Shown here: positions 48,027 to 56,423 of the stretch, piece after piece | Position numbering within the stretch: the first letter of the stretch is position 1 | Layout: the number at the start of each line of letters is the position of its first letter | Source of the DNA: UBA4720 sp038227135 | GTDB lineage: Bacteria > Gemmatimonadota > Gemmatimonadetes > Gemmatimonadales > Gemmatimonadaceae | NCBI GenBank assembly: GCA_038227135.1 | Contig: JBBRQC010000012.1 | Span: 4,616-68,615 of the forward strand | Length of the DNA: 64,000 nt | Direction of reading: 5' to 3' | Notes under the pieces: model-generated | What the model was told of the DNA's origin: nothing | What the model saw: only the letters and a program-made list of their open reading frames with translations | The model's database searches: none | Made by a program: the position numbers and the translations under genes

Positions 48027-48065
48027 GCTAAACCTTCGAGCTAAACCTTCGAGCTAAACCTTCAG
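48027..48065 (+). repeat. Three 13-base tandem copies at a gene end
   Basis: Thirteen-base units (gctaaaccttcga) begin at 48027, 48040 and 48053; the last differs at its end and contains the TAG (minus strand) of the DUF5009 gene. It looks like a slip-duplication of the gene's last bases. Confidence 0.8.
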
Positions 48066-49316
48066 GAAGATGTTCCGGCGATACAGCACGGTGAGAATCC
48101 CGTACCACAGGAGGACAAACGTGATCGCAAAGGCCAGCGACGCTACGCGGGGCGGAAGCCATGGCAGGAACACGATTTGATAGATCGCGTCCTGAACCGC
48201 GACCGATTTGCCATTATGGGTGACGTGCCAAAGCGTGTAGATCAACCGAGCCAGCACGCCGGATCCGACGAACGCCACGATCGGATTCACGCCGAACACG
48301 ACTAGCGGCTTCGTCCACCACCTGACGTTGCAGTAGTCGACGAGCCACATGACGGTGGCCAGCGCCACGCCCGCCATCCCCGCCGTGAAGATCACGTAAG
48401 AGCTGGTCCAGAGATTCTTGTTGATCGGGAATGACCAGTTCCACATCAGCCCAAGCACCATCCCGACCGATCCCACGGCAAACAGACCCGCGATCCTCTC
48501 CAGCAGCTGCTTGTCGCGCTGCGCTATCCAGCGGCCGGCGAGCACGCCGAGCATCGCGGTCCCGATCGCGGGGATCGTCGACATCGGACCTTCGGGATCG
48601 AAAGTCACACTTCCGACCCAGGTGTGGTTCGTACCGAGAATGGCGCGATCGAGATAAGCCGCAAGATTTCTGTCTTTCGTGTGCAGCAGCAGCGCTCCGA
48701 TAGCATTCTCGCGGGGAACCGGAATCAGCGTCATGGCGAACCAGTAGCCGAACAGCAGGCCCGCGATGATGAGGATCTGCTGCTTGACGGTGGTCTTGAG
48801 CGTCAGCAGCGCGGCGCAGACGTACACGATGGCGATCCTCGGCAGCACGCCGAGAATGCGCACGTGCTCGATACGAAGCAGGATCCTGTCCCAGGCGCCA
48901 GCGTTCGGAATCGTGTCGATCGTCCCCCACTGATAAAAGGGGAACATCGCCATCGCGAAGCCAAGCAGGTAGATGATGATTCCGCGGCGAAGAATCTGCC
49001 TGACGACGGCGGAGTCGTCGTCGCCCCGTGCGCGCCGTGCTGAAAGCGACAGATAGGTAGTGATGCCGACGATGAATAGAAAGAACGGAAAAATGAGATC
49101 GGTGGGTGTCCACCCATTCCATTCAGCGTGCTCGAGCGGCGGGAAAATCGCGCTCCATGTGCCCGGGTCGTTGACGAGCAGCATCCCGGCGACGGTCATC
49201 CCGCGAAACACGTCGAGCGAAAGAAGCCGCTCACGCCTGGGCGCAACCGGTGCGACGGTCGAAGTCGTTGCGTTGTAGCGCTCCGACGAACCGCGCGATG
49301 CCGCCGTTGTGGTCAT
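48054..49316 (-). CDS. DUF5009/NagX-like acyltransferase membrane protein
   Basis: The 420-residue protein has about ten membrane helices and the family signature LSLDVFRGMTVAGMLLVN plus PTDLIFPFFLFIVG near the N-terminus. It is homologous to the catalytic part of human heparan-alpha-glucosaminide N-acetyltransferase and to NagX, an inner-membrane protein in bacterial N-acetylglucosamine pathways. It converges on the NagB-LmbE gene, so amino-sugar use is a plausible shared role, although the two are not on one transcript. Confidence 0.85.
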   Translation of the reverse strand: MTTTAASRGSSERYNATTSTVAPVAPRRERLLSLDVFRGMTVAGMLLVNDPGTWSAIFPPLEHAEWNGWTPTDLIFPFFLFIVGITTYLSLSARRARGDDDSAVVRQILRRGIIIYLLGFAMAMFPFYQWGTIDTIPNAGAWDRILLRIEHVRILGVLPRIAIVYVCAALLTLKTTVKQQILIIAGLLFGYWFAMTLIPVPRENAIGALLLHTKDRNLAAYLDRAILGTNHTWVGSVTFDPEGPMSTIPAIGTAMLGVLAGRWIAQRDKQLLERIAGLFAVGSVGMVLGLMWNWSFPINKNLWTSSYVIFTAGMAGVALATVMWLVDYCNVRWWTKPLVVFGVNPIVAFVGSGVLARLIYTLWHVTHNGKSVAVQDAIYQIVFLPWLPPRVASLAFAITFVLLWYGILTVLYRRNIFLKV

Positions 49317-49435
49317 GCGCCCTCTCAGAGTCGATGATTTGGGTGGTACTTATATATATACGAGCGGCCACTCACCGCGTTACCAGCTCAATCTCGAAAT
49401 ATCGATCAGCGGCGATTACTCGCCCGGAACGGATA

Positions 49436-51052
49436 CTAGAAAACCGGCTTGAGCGGAGGAGACCAATCGGAGAGCCGTGCGTCGCCGGATTGGGTCAGCT
49501 GCCGGAGCCTGCCCGTCTTCTTGTCGAGCACCCAGATGTTGCGCTGCTCTCCGATGGCGCCGAGTCGCCGTGTGATCGAGAGGTGACGGCCATCGGGCGC
49601 CCACGAAGGATCTTCGTTCTCCCCTTCGGAGGTGATCTGGTGCATCACGCGATCCTTCAAGCCGATCGTCCACACCTGGAAATCTCCGTTCTGCTGCTGA
49701 AATGCGATCTCGTCACCGAGAGGCGACCAGTCGGGCCCCGTGCGATAGCTCCGTTTCCCGGGCACAACCGGCGTTAGCAGGCGCAATCCGGTTCCATTCA
49801 ACCTCATCGTGTACAGCTGCGGCGTGAGCGGGACCGGCGACATGAACACCACCTGCTTTCCGTCGGGGCTGAAGCTGGGCGATGTGGTTTCGAAGCCCGT
49901 GCGCCCCACGAATGGCTTGGGCACCGAATCGTCTCCGGTCGCGCTCGCCAGGAATAGCTCGGCTGGAGAATCGCCACCGGCGGCCCAGACGATGTTCTTT
50001 CCGTCCTTGGTGTAGACGGGCGTAATGTTGAGTCCGCGCTTCGACGCGGAGAGAAGACGCGGACGCAGGGAGCGCAGGTCTATCTGCCCGATCCGGGTTC
50101 CACGATCGTCCGCGTCGACGTACACGATCGACTTCCCGGACGGATGCCACGCCGGTGAGAGCGCCGCGCCCACCGTGGGAAGGATGCGCTCATTGGCACC
50201 GTCGCTGTCGACGATCTTCATTACTTTCCCCTCGACGAAGACGATCTTCGTCGATGCGATCCCGCGCGTGCCGGTTATCCAGCGCTCCAGCTCGTCGCTC
50301 ACGCCGTGGATGGCGAGGCGCCGCTCGCGCGCTACCGAATCGCGCGTCATGGAATCGCGCACCGCGATCCGCGCGAAGAGCGAGTCGTAATGCAGCGTGT
50401 CCTGTACGGCTACGGCGCGGAGCATCACGTCCCGCCGATCGAGTTCGCGGGAAAGCGAATCGCGTTCGGCTACGCTGCGGCGAGCCGCGACGCGCTGGCC
50501 CGGGCGCTTGAGAGGAACTGGACGGGTCGCTTCGCGCGCCAGACTGTCCCGCGCAGCCGAGTCGGCGGCCAGCGCTACATCCGTCGCTCGAGTGCGCATC
50601 CCCAGAAGGCGGGAGAGCGAGTCACGTACGGCGGGGAGCCTGTTGGGCGGGAGCTTGGGCAATCGGAAAAGACCTTGCTGCCGCAGCGTCCCTTTTGGGT
50701 CGAAGATCTCTACGCGTAGCCCGCTCGACGTGGGCCTTCCACGGACGACGAAATTGACGCGGGTCTGCGCAAGCGGAGAGAAATTGATTCGCTCGTCACC
50801 GGGGCTCCAGATATCGGCCATGGTGGTGCTGTCGAGGATGAGTGGCTGTATCCGATCGCCGTAATCGAAGTCGCGCTGGATGATGGTGCGCGTCGAATCA
50901 CCACCCGTGGTATCGATCGGCAGCACCACGACAGCCTGAGGAACATCGATCGGCCGCTGGGGCTGTGGTCGAGCTGAGCGGACTTGTCCGTGCGCTGCGG
51001 GAGCGAGAGCGATAAGCGCCGCGGCTCCTCGCAGGAAATTGCGATAGGTCAT
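49436..51052 (-). CDS. tolB: TolB-like protein with a long inserted segment
   Basis: The 538-residue protein has a signal peptide (1-22, APAAHGQ), the TolB N-terminal domain (about 40-145: VVVLPIDTTGGD, DRIQPLILDSTTMADIW) and a beta-propeller (about 270-538: HPSGKSIVYVDADD, SPDGKQVVFMSP, APDGRHLSITRR). Between them an insert of about 100 residues (145-245) repeats RDSL/RDSM/REL units and is very Arg/Asp/Ser-rich. Normal TolB would pass directly into GVSDELERWITGTRGIASTKI. TolB works with Tol-Pal in outer-membrane constriction. A hairpin separates it from tonB. Confidence 0.85.
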   Translation of the reverse strand: MTYRNFLRGAAALIALAPAAHGQVRSARPQPQRPIDVPQAVVVLPIDTTGGDSTRTIIQRDFDYGDRIQPLILDSTTMADIWSPGDERINFSPLAQTRVNFVVRGRPTSSGLRVEIFDPKGTLRQQGLFRLPKLPPNRLPAVRDSLSRLLGMRTRATDVALAADSAARDSLAREATRPVPLKRPGQRVAARRSVAERDSLSRELDRRDVMLRAVAVQDTLHYDSLFARIAVRDSMTRDSVARERRLAIHGVSDELERWITGTRGIASTKIVFVEGKVMKIVDSDGANERILPTVGAALSPAWHPSGKSIVYVDADDRGTRIGQIDLRSLRPRLLSASKRGLNITPVYTKDGKNIVWAAGGDSPAELFLASATGDDSVPKPFVGRTGFETTSPSFSPDGKQVVFMSPVPLTPQLYTMRLNGTGLRLLTPVVPGKRSYRTGPDWSPLGDEIAFQQQNGDFQVWTIGLKDRVMHQITSEGENEDPSWAPDGRHLSITRRLGAIGEQRNIWVLDKKTGRLRQLTQSGDARLSDWSPPLKPVF

Positions 51053-51098
51053 CTGCGGTTCAATTTACGCGTTTACCGCGATGGTACACCGAACGCGG

Positions 51099-51133
51099 CA
51101 AAGCCGCGGAGTAATAAGACCTCCGCGGCTTTG
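51099..51133. terminator. Terminator-like hairpin between tonB and tolB
   Basis: A perfect 13-pair stem (caaagccgcggag/ctccgcggctttg) with a nine-base loop lies 18 bases after the tonB stop on the minus strand. It lacks a long T-run, so read-through into tolB is possible. Confidence 0.7.
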
Positions 51134-51151
51134 TCGTGATCGGGTTGCTCG

Positions 51152-51943
51152 TTACTTCTGGAGATGGAACTGAAACGGCATCTGCACGAGCTGTTGAACC
51201 TTCTTGCCCCCGATCTGCGCCGCCGAGAATCTCATACGGGGGAGCGCATCTTTCACGGCGGCGGTGAACGCCGGATTGCTGGAGCTGAGGATCTTGAGGG
51301 AGCCGCCTTCATAGCGACCACTCTCGTTGACGACGAACTGCGCGAGAACCTGGCCCTCTACGCCCGAGTCCTTGAGCGAGTTCGGATATTCCGGGGCTTC
51401 GCCGCCGATCTTCACGACCGGCTTCTCGACCTGGAACTCCATGTAGGGTCCGTGATCAGCGACACCCGCCAACTTGCCGATATCGCCTTCCGTACCGGTC
51501 CCGCCCTTCACGCCCTTATCGGAACCTCCAGCGACGCCCTTGCCGCTGAAGTCATTCTCGTTCGTGACAGCCTTGGACAGATCAATCGTCGGCAGGTTGG
51601 TCGGAATGTTGACCGCTGGAGGCAGGACCTTGAACCCCTTTGGGGGCGCCGGTGCTACTTCCTTGGGGAGCTGCGGCAGGTTCACGACCTTGGGCGTTGG
51701 TGCCTTCGGCTTGGGTGCCTGCTTGGGGGGGGTCGGTTCGTCCTTTGGGGGCGGAGGCGGCTCGTCCTTCTTCATTGCCACGAAGCTGACCTTGGTTTCC
51801 CGCGGCTTCTCGGCCCGCCGGGCGCCTGCCCGGGCGGTCGCAAAGATCGCGAGAAAGAGGATGGTCAGATGCAGAACTATGCTGAATATCGTCCCCCCGG
51901 GGGACTTCTTTTTGGCGTCTGGTTTCGATTCGAGTAGTCTCAT
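51152..51943 (-). CDS. tonB: Energy transducer TonB
   Basis: The 263-residue protein has a single N-terminal membrane anchor (about 18-38, GTIFSIVLHLTILFLAIFATA), a Pro/Lys-rich periplasmic spacer (EPPPPPKDEPTPPKQAPKPK) and a C-terminal TonB fold (about 175-262: PEYPNSLKDSGVEGQVLAQFVVNESG). It couples proton motive force to outer-membrane receptors with ExbB/ExbD, which are not adjacent. The spacer is Lys/Pro as in classical TonB. The following tolB suggests a shared envelope transcript. Confidence 0.92.
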   Translation of the reverse strand: MRLLESKPDAKKKSPGGTIFSIVLHLTILFLAIFATARAGARRAEKPRETKVSFVAMKKDEPPPPPKDEPTPPKQAPKPKAPTPKVVNLPQLPKEVAPAPPKGFKVLPPAVNIPTNLPTIDLSKAVTNENDFSGKGVAGGSDKGVKGGTGTEGDIGKLAGVADHGPYMEFQVEKPVVKIGGEAPEYPNSLKDSGVEGQVLAQFVVNESGRYEGGSLKILSSSNPAFTAAVKDALPRMRFSAAQIGGKKVQQLVQMPFQFHLQK

Positions 51944-52115
51944 GTTGCTCCCCTGTTAAAGCTTGCCCTCCTACTATAGCAAACGGTTGGCCAAAGTGGC
52001 CTGTTTTAGGGCGTCCTAAATGCCATATTTTTGGCACGATTTTCCCTCACTGCTGAGCTTCGCAACGATCCCACGAAGACAGTGAATTTTCCGACGCGAG
52101 CGTGGCTGTTAAACG

Positions 52116-52145
52116 CAAAAAGGACGCGGGTTTAGCCGCGTCCTT
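52116..52145 (-). terminator. Terminator for the small exported protein gene
   Basis: On the minus strand a ten-pair stem (aaggacgcgg/ccgcgtcctt) is followed by TTTTTGCG, a good intrinsic terminator 32 bases beyond the stop of the gene ending at 52178. Confidence 0.85.
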
Positions 52146-52177
52146 GTCCCCCCGTTTCACGAACGATTTAGAAGGCG

Positions 52178-52711
52178 CTAGCCCTTTGTTGTCTTCTTTC
52201 TGGCGGTAGCCTTTTTCGGAGCCGGTTTAACCGCCGCTTCAGCGGCTTTGGTGGACGCGGGCGTGATCGCATTTATGCCCGCCTTTCGCGTGAGAATTCC
52301 GCACATGGATTCGAAGGCGTTTCGCCCCGCGGTTCCCGGTTTCGGCCGGTCCCAGACCATATGAGCCTGGTCGCGCGGATCGACCTCACCCTCATCCCTG
52401 ACGAGGACATTGTTTCCGGCGTAAACAGTGCTCCGAACCCGCTTGACGCGTACCGGCGAGCACCTCACGTACGCCCGCTCTACCAGCCTGCTGTATTGCT
52501 TCTTGTTTTCGAGTACGCGCGGCTTGGTGTAGTCCCAACTAGTGACCGTGGTCCACGTACCGGACGACTGGAGAGCGATGCTCGCGGTGTCGAATATGAC
52601 GGCGACATCGGCGTCCTTATAAACCTGCCGCCACGGAGCCTGGGCATGCGCGCCCATTGGCAGGGCGATGAACGCAACTGACAGAATCATTGAGCTGACA
52701 AAACGAATCAT
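52178..52711 (-). CDS. Exported protein with Lys/Ala-rich tail
   Basis: The 177-residue protein has a signal peptide (1-23, ending GAHAQA), a compact beta-rich domain (WRQVYKDADVAVIFDT, TWTTVTSWDYTKPRV, VRCSPVRVKRVRSTVYAG) of the surface-adhesin-E-like type seen in many exported hypothetical proteins, and a tail (140-177) rich in Lys, Ala, Pro and Thr (KPAPKKATARKKTTKG). Two cysteines could form a disulfide. Function is unknown. The terminator on its 3' side shows it is a separate transcript. Confidence 0.72.
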   Translation of the reverse strand: MIRFVSSMILSVAFIALPMGAHAQAPWRQVYKDADVAVIFDTASIALQSSGTWTTVTSWDYTKPRVLENKKQYSRLVERAYVRCSPVRVKRVRSTVYAGNNVLVRDEGEVDPRDQAHMVWDRPKPGTAGRNAFESMCGILTRKAGINAITPASTKAAEAAVKPAPKKATARKKTTKG

Positions 52712-52976
52712 GAAATCTCCTGGGGCCTGCCACTTCTAGCCGGATGTAATCGAGGTGACAGCGGTAAGAACAATCTTTGTTGGCTTGGAGTATATACACC
52801 TCGAACGTGAAGATGCCACTCGCCAATGTCATGAAGTTTAGGGCCTCGCGCGTGATCGGCCCGGCGGCGATGGCAGGGGCCGTGGCCACCGCCCTCTACG
52901 TCCTCGATCGCGATCTCAGGCTGTACCGTTACCGCGATCTGATGCGGCAGGTCTGGGTGCTTCCCCACTCGCCGCC

Positions 52977-54191
52977 CTAGATCGCCTCGTCGCCAGCCGG
53001 TAGCCGCGAGGTCGTCTCCTCGGAGATCTCGCGCAGCTCCTTCTCGTTCATCGTCCGAACGATTGTAAGAATTGCGGCGAGGAGCGGCACCGCCACCAGC
53101 AATCCGAGAAAGCCGAACAGCAGCGCCATCAGGGCCTGAATCCCGAGAGTCATCGCCGGCGGGAGATTCACTCCGCGCTTCATGAGCACGGGGACGAGCA
53201 CGTGGTTCTCGACGAACTGGATCAGGATGTAGCCGACCGCCACGACCAGCGCTTTGTGGGGCGAGTCGATAAACGCCATCGCAATGGCTGGAATCGCGGC
53301 GAAGATCGAGCCGACGATCGGAATGAATTTGGAAATACCGGCCAGGATGCCGAGAGGCAGCGCCGCTTTGACGTGAATCGACAACAGAAAGACCGTCGTG
53401 ACCGCGCCGATCACGACCATGGCGATCAGCTGCGTTACCAGCCACCGCCGCAAAGTCGTTGCGAGACGGGCGAGTGCCAGCGCGGCCCGATCGCGCTCCC
53501 GGGACGGAACCAGCGCCAGAACTCCGCCGTGGTAGAGATGTGGATCGAGTCCGATGTACGCTGCGATGAACAGCACCAGCAGGAACGCGCCCGTGACGGC
53601 GAACGTGGACGTGAGCATGCGGAGAAACGAGTGCTGCGCGCCGGAAAACTGCTTGGTTATGTCGCGTCGGAGATTGCCGCCGACCACCACTTCGTTGCTG
53701 CGCGCTCGCCGCGTCTGCGGACCAGTCGGCGGAGCCGTGACCGTGTCGGTGAGAACCGAATCCGCATCCGTAATTCCCGGGACGGTGCCGGTATCCTCGC
53801 CCGTGCTCTCTTGGTTGAACAGGATGCCGAGCACTCCATTGGCGCGGTGCCCCAGCCAGGCATCTATCTTGTCCAGCGCCTCGGGGAGTCGCTGCTGCAG
53901 CTCTTTCGATTGTGAACGAAGAATGGGCGCCATCCCGATGCCGCCTCCGATCATCAGCCCAAGAAACAGGGTAAGAATCAGCGCGACACCGAGCCCGCGC
54001 GGAACACGTCGCTTCTGGAGCCAGTCCGTACCCTGAGCGATCGGAAGTCCGAACAGCACCCCGAGGAAAAAAAGGAAAATGACGGGATGCGCGATCCAGA
54101 GCAGGCGAACAGCTACATAGAAGCCAAAAATGAGCGCAAGAATTCTTACGATATCGCGCGTCGGGATCTTGATGGTCTCGCGGGCTGGCAT
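52977..54191 (-). CDS. AI-2E-family (PerM-like) membrane transporter
   Basis: The 404-residue protein has about eight membrane helices, with the typical arrangement of an N-terminal helix pair (ALIFGFYVAVRLLW, PVIFLFFLGVLFG), a soluble region (about 90-185) and the C-terminal block with FIPIVGSIFAAIPAIAMAF and NHVLVPVLMKRGVNLPPAMTLG, a hallmark of the family. A Thr/Pro/Asp-rich insert (residues 128-160) is unusual. Members export small molecules or ions in various proposals; substrate is unknown. It is divergent from the ATP-grasp gene. Confidence 0.9.
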   Translation of the reverse strand: MPARETIKIPTRDIVRILALIFGFYVAVRLLWIAHPVIFLFFLGVLFGLPIAQGTDWLQKRRVPRGLGVALILTLFLGLMIGGGIGMAPILRSQSKELQQRLPEALDKIDAWLGHRANGVLGILFNQESTGEDTGTVPGITDADSVLTDTVTAPPTGPQTRRARSNEVVVGGNLRRDITKQFSGAQHSFLRMLTSTFAVTGAFLLVLFIAAYIGLDPHLYHGGVLALVPSRERDRAALALARLATTLRRWLVTQLIAMVVIGAVTTVFLLSIHVKAALPLGILAGISKFIPIVGSIFAAIPAIAMAFIDSPHKALVVAVGYILIQFVENHVLVPVLMKRGVNLPPAMTLGIQALMALLFGFLGLLVAVPLLAAILTIVRTMNEKELREISEETTSRLPAGDEAI

Positions 54192-54277
54192 GCTGGTATG
54201 CTAAACCGGCCCGACTGTTTGCGCGAGCTTGGCCGACAGCTTGACCTGATAAATCCGGACGCTAGGTTGAACAGAAG

Positions 54278-54314
54278 AGGCCGCGTCTTTCCCCGGACGC
54301 GGCCTTTCTCCTTT
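54278..54314 (+). terminator. Terminator-like hairpin in the leader of the ATP-grasp gene
   Basis: A perfect ten-pair stem (aggccgcgtc/gacgcggcct) with an eight-base loop is followed by TTCTCCTTT. It lies only 23 bases before the ATP-grasp start and downstream of a divergent gene, so no complete plus-strand gene ends before it. It may be a transcription attenuator for the ATP-grasp/LLM operon. Confidence 0.75.
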
Positions 54315-54337
54315 GTCAGCGAATCTCGGAGAAATGC

Positions 54338-55327
54338 ATGCCCGCAACACCTGACGGACCGATCGCGATCTACTACGAGCACCCAGATTGGTTCAAGCCG
54401 CTTTTTGCCGAGCTTGATCGGCGTGACGTACCGTACTCGCGCATCGACGCGTCGTCGCACTCGTACGATCCGTCGGAGAGTCAGTCGCCCTATTCGCTCG
54501 TCTTCAACCGCGCGAGCCCCTCGGCGTACCTTCGTGGACACCAGCAGGTAACCTTTCACACTCTGAGCTGGCTGCGTCACCTCGAGCGCATCAGGGTTCC
54601 GCTCGTGAACGGTCCTGCCGCGTATCAGATGGAGATCTCCAAGGCGCTCCAGCTCGACGTGCTCGAGGAGCTCGGCCTCCCTTACCCGCGGGCCCGCGTC
54701 ATCAACGACGGCGCGCTCGCTCCCGAGGCCGCGCGTGATTTGCGGTTTCCCGTCGTCGTGAAGGCGAACATCGGCGGGAGTGGCGCCGGGATAACCCGCT
54801 TCGACAACGCAGAGTCTCTTGCTGCTGCGGCAAGTGTCGGATTGATCGACCTCGGAGTGGATCACGTGGCTCTCGTTCAGGAGCTCGCCCCGCTGCGCGA
54901 TTCGCACATCACGCGCGTCGAAGTTCTCGACGGACATTTACTCTACGCAATCAACGTCTACCCGGCCGAGAATTCTTTCAATCTTTGTCCGGCCGATGTC
55001 TGCCAGACCACGGACGGGCAGCAGCTGACGCGCGGAGCGTGCGCAGTCGACGCACCCCGGAACGGAATGAGAGTGGAGCAATACACTCCTCCGATGGAAA
55101 TCGTCCGCCAGGTCGAGCAGATCGCCAGACACGTCGAGCTCGACGTCGGAGGAATCGAGTACCTCGTCGACGACCGCGACGGACAGCACTACTTCTACGA
55201 CATCAACGCGCTGTCCAACTTCGTCGCCGATCCGAAGAACGTCGTCGGCTTCGATCCCTTCGAGCGTCTCGTCGATTACCTCGTCGAGAGGACGCGAGTC
55301 CTGGCGCCCGCTGGCTTCGGCCAGTGA
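54338..55327 (+). CDS. RimK-type ATP-grasp ligase
   Basis: The 329-residue enzyme shows an N-terminal preATP-grasp part (IAIYYEHPDWFKPLF), a central FPVVVKANIGGSGAGITRF phosphate-binding loop and a C-terminal metal site (GIEYLVDD...YFYDINALSNFV, with Glu/Asn). Family members form amide or peptide bonds using ATP (RimK glutamate ligase, cyanophycin-type and peptide-ligase relatives). No RimK substrate protein is nearby. The stop overlaps the LLM start as GTGA, so the two enzymes are made as a unit, probably acting on one metabolite. Confidence 0.85.
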   Translation: MPATPDGPIAIYYEHPDWFKPLFAELDRRDVPYSRIDASSHSYDPSESQSPYSLVFNRASPSAYLRGHQQVTFHTLSWLRHLERIRVPLVNGPAAYQMEISKALQLDVLEELGLPYPRARVINDGALAPEAARDLRFPVVVKANIGGSGAGITRFDNAESLAAAASVGLIDLGVDHVALVQELAPLRDSHITRVEVLDGHLLYAINVYPAENSFNLCPADVCQTTDGQQLTRGACAVDAPRNGMRVEQYTPPMEIVRQVEQIARHVELDVGGIEYLVDDRDGQHYFYDINALSNFVADPKNVVGFDPFERLVDYLVERTRVLAPAGFGQ

Positions 55328-56364
55328 GGTACGGATACTGGCTTCCCGTTTTCGGGGGGTGGCTTCGCAACGTCCCCGACGAAGGCATGAGCGCGACGTG
55401 GGAGTACGTCAGGAAGCTCGCGCAGCGCAGCGAGCAGATCGGCTATGACATCACGCTCATCGCCGAGCTGTTCATGAACGACATCAAGGGAATCGATGCA
55501 GATTCGCTCGACGCGTGGTCGACGGCCGCCGCGCTTGCGGCCGTCACCGAAAAGCTGGAGCTGATGGTGGCAGTCAGGCCGACATTTCATGAGCCGGCGA
55601 TCTTTGCCAAGCAGGCGGCGAACATCGACCGCATCTCCGGTGGCCGGCTCTCGCTCAACGTCGTTTCCTCGTGGTGGAAGGACGAAGCGAGGCGTTACGG
55701 GATCAGTTTCGAGGAGCACGACGATCGGTACGGGCGCACCGACGAGTGGCTGCGAATCGTGAATGGAGTGTGGACCGAGCCGCGTTTCAGCCACTCGGGC
55801 AAGCACTACACCGTTGAGGAAACGATTCTCGAGCCAAAACCGCTGAGCAGCCCGCGCCCGACGATCTACGCCGGCGGGGAAAGTCCGGCCGCCAAGGAAC
55901 TGATCTCGCGAACCTGCGACGCCTATGTAATGCACGGGGACCCGCCTGAGCGCGTGGCGCCGAAGATCGCCGACATGACGGCTCGACGCGGCAAGATCGG
56001 GCTGGGCCCGATGCGGTACGGTGTTGCAGCTTACGCGATCGTTCGCGATTCCGAAGAGGAAGCGCGCCAGGAGCTGGCGCGCATCACCAACGTGCAGCCG
56101 GGCACGCCTGGATACCAGAACTACCAGGACTGGATCTCCCACACGGCGCTCGATCAGCAGGTGAGCCTCGAGGACTACTCGGTGTCGAACCGCGGTCTGA
56201 GAGCGGGCCTCATCGGAACGCCGGAACAGGTTGCCAAGCGGATTAAGGAGCTCGAAGCGGTCGGCGTCGATCTTCTATTGCTCCAGTTCAGTCCGCAGGC
56301 CGAGGAGATGGAGCGATTCTCCGAATCGGTCATGCCACTCGTGGAGACTGTTTCCGTCTCATAG
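55324..56364 (+). CDS. LLM-class flavin-dependent monooxygenase
   Basis: The product from the GTG at 55324 has 346 residues: RYGYWLPVFGGWLRN at the N-terminus, GRLSLNVVSSWW and PTIYAGGESPAAKEL are typical of the FMN-dependent SsuD/SfnG group, which oxidise sulfonates, sulfones or other carbon-heteroatom substrates. The upstream part of the same open frame overlaps the ATP-grasp gene out of frame and is not used. No flavin reductase or sulfonate transporter is adjacent. The translational coupling to the ATP-grasp gene is the main clue to function. Confidence 0.9.
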   Translation: MRYGYWLPVFGGWLRNVPDEGMSATWEYVRKLAQRSEQIGYDITLIAELFMNDIKGIDADSLDAWSTAAALAAVTEKLELMVAVRPTFHEPAIFAKQAANIDRISGGRLSLNVVSSWWKDEARRYGISFEEHDDRYGRTDEWLRIVNGVWTEPRFSHSGKHYTVEETILEPKPLSSPRPTIYAGGESPAAKELISRTCDAYVMHGDPPERVAPKIADMTARRGKIGLGPMRYGVAAYAIVRDSEEEARQELARITNVQPGTPGYQNYQDWISHTALDQQVSLEDYSVSNRGLRAGLIGTPEQVAKRIKELEAVGVDLLLLQFSPQAEEMERFSESVMPLVETVSVS

Positions 56365-56423
56365 CTCTGGCGTCGAGATCGCGACAGGATCAAACCTGCA
56401 ACTCCGCGTCGCGACCCCGACGC

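Noticed and set aside
52777..52980. A 67-codon plus-strand gene in the gap before the AI-2E gene
   Set aside because: No ribosome site, no recognisable motif and overlap with the convergent stop; I cannot support it.
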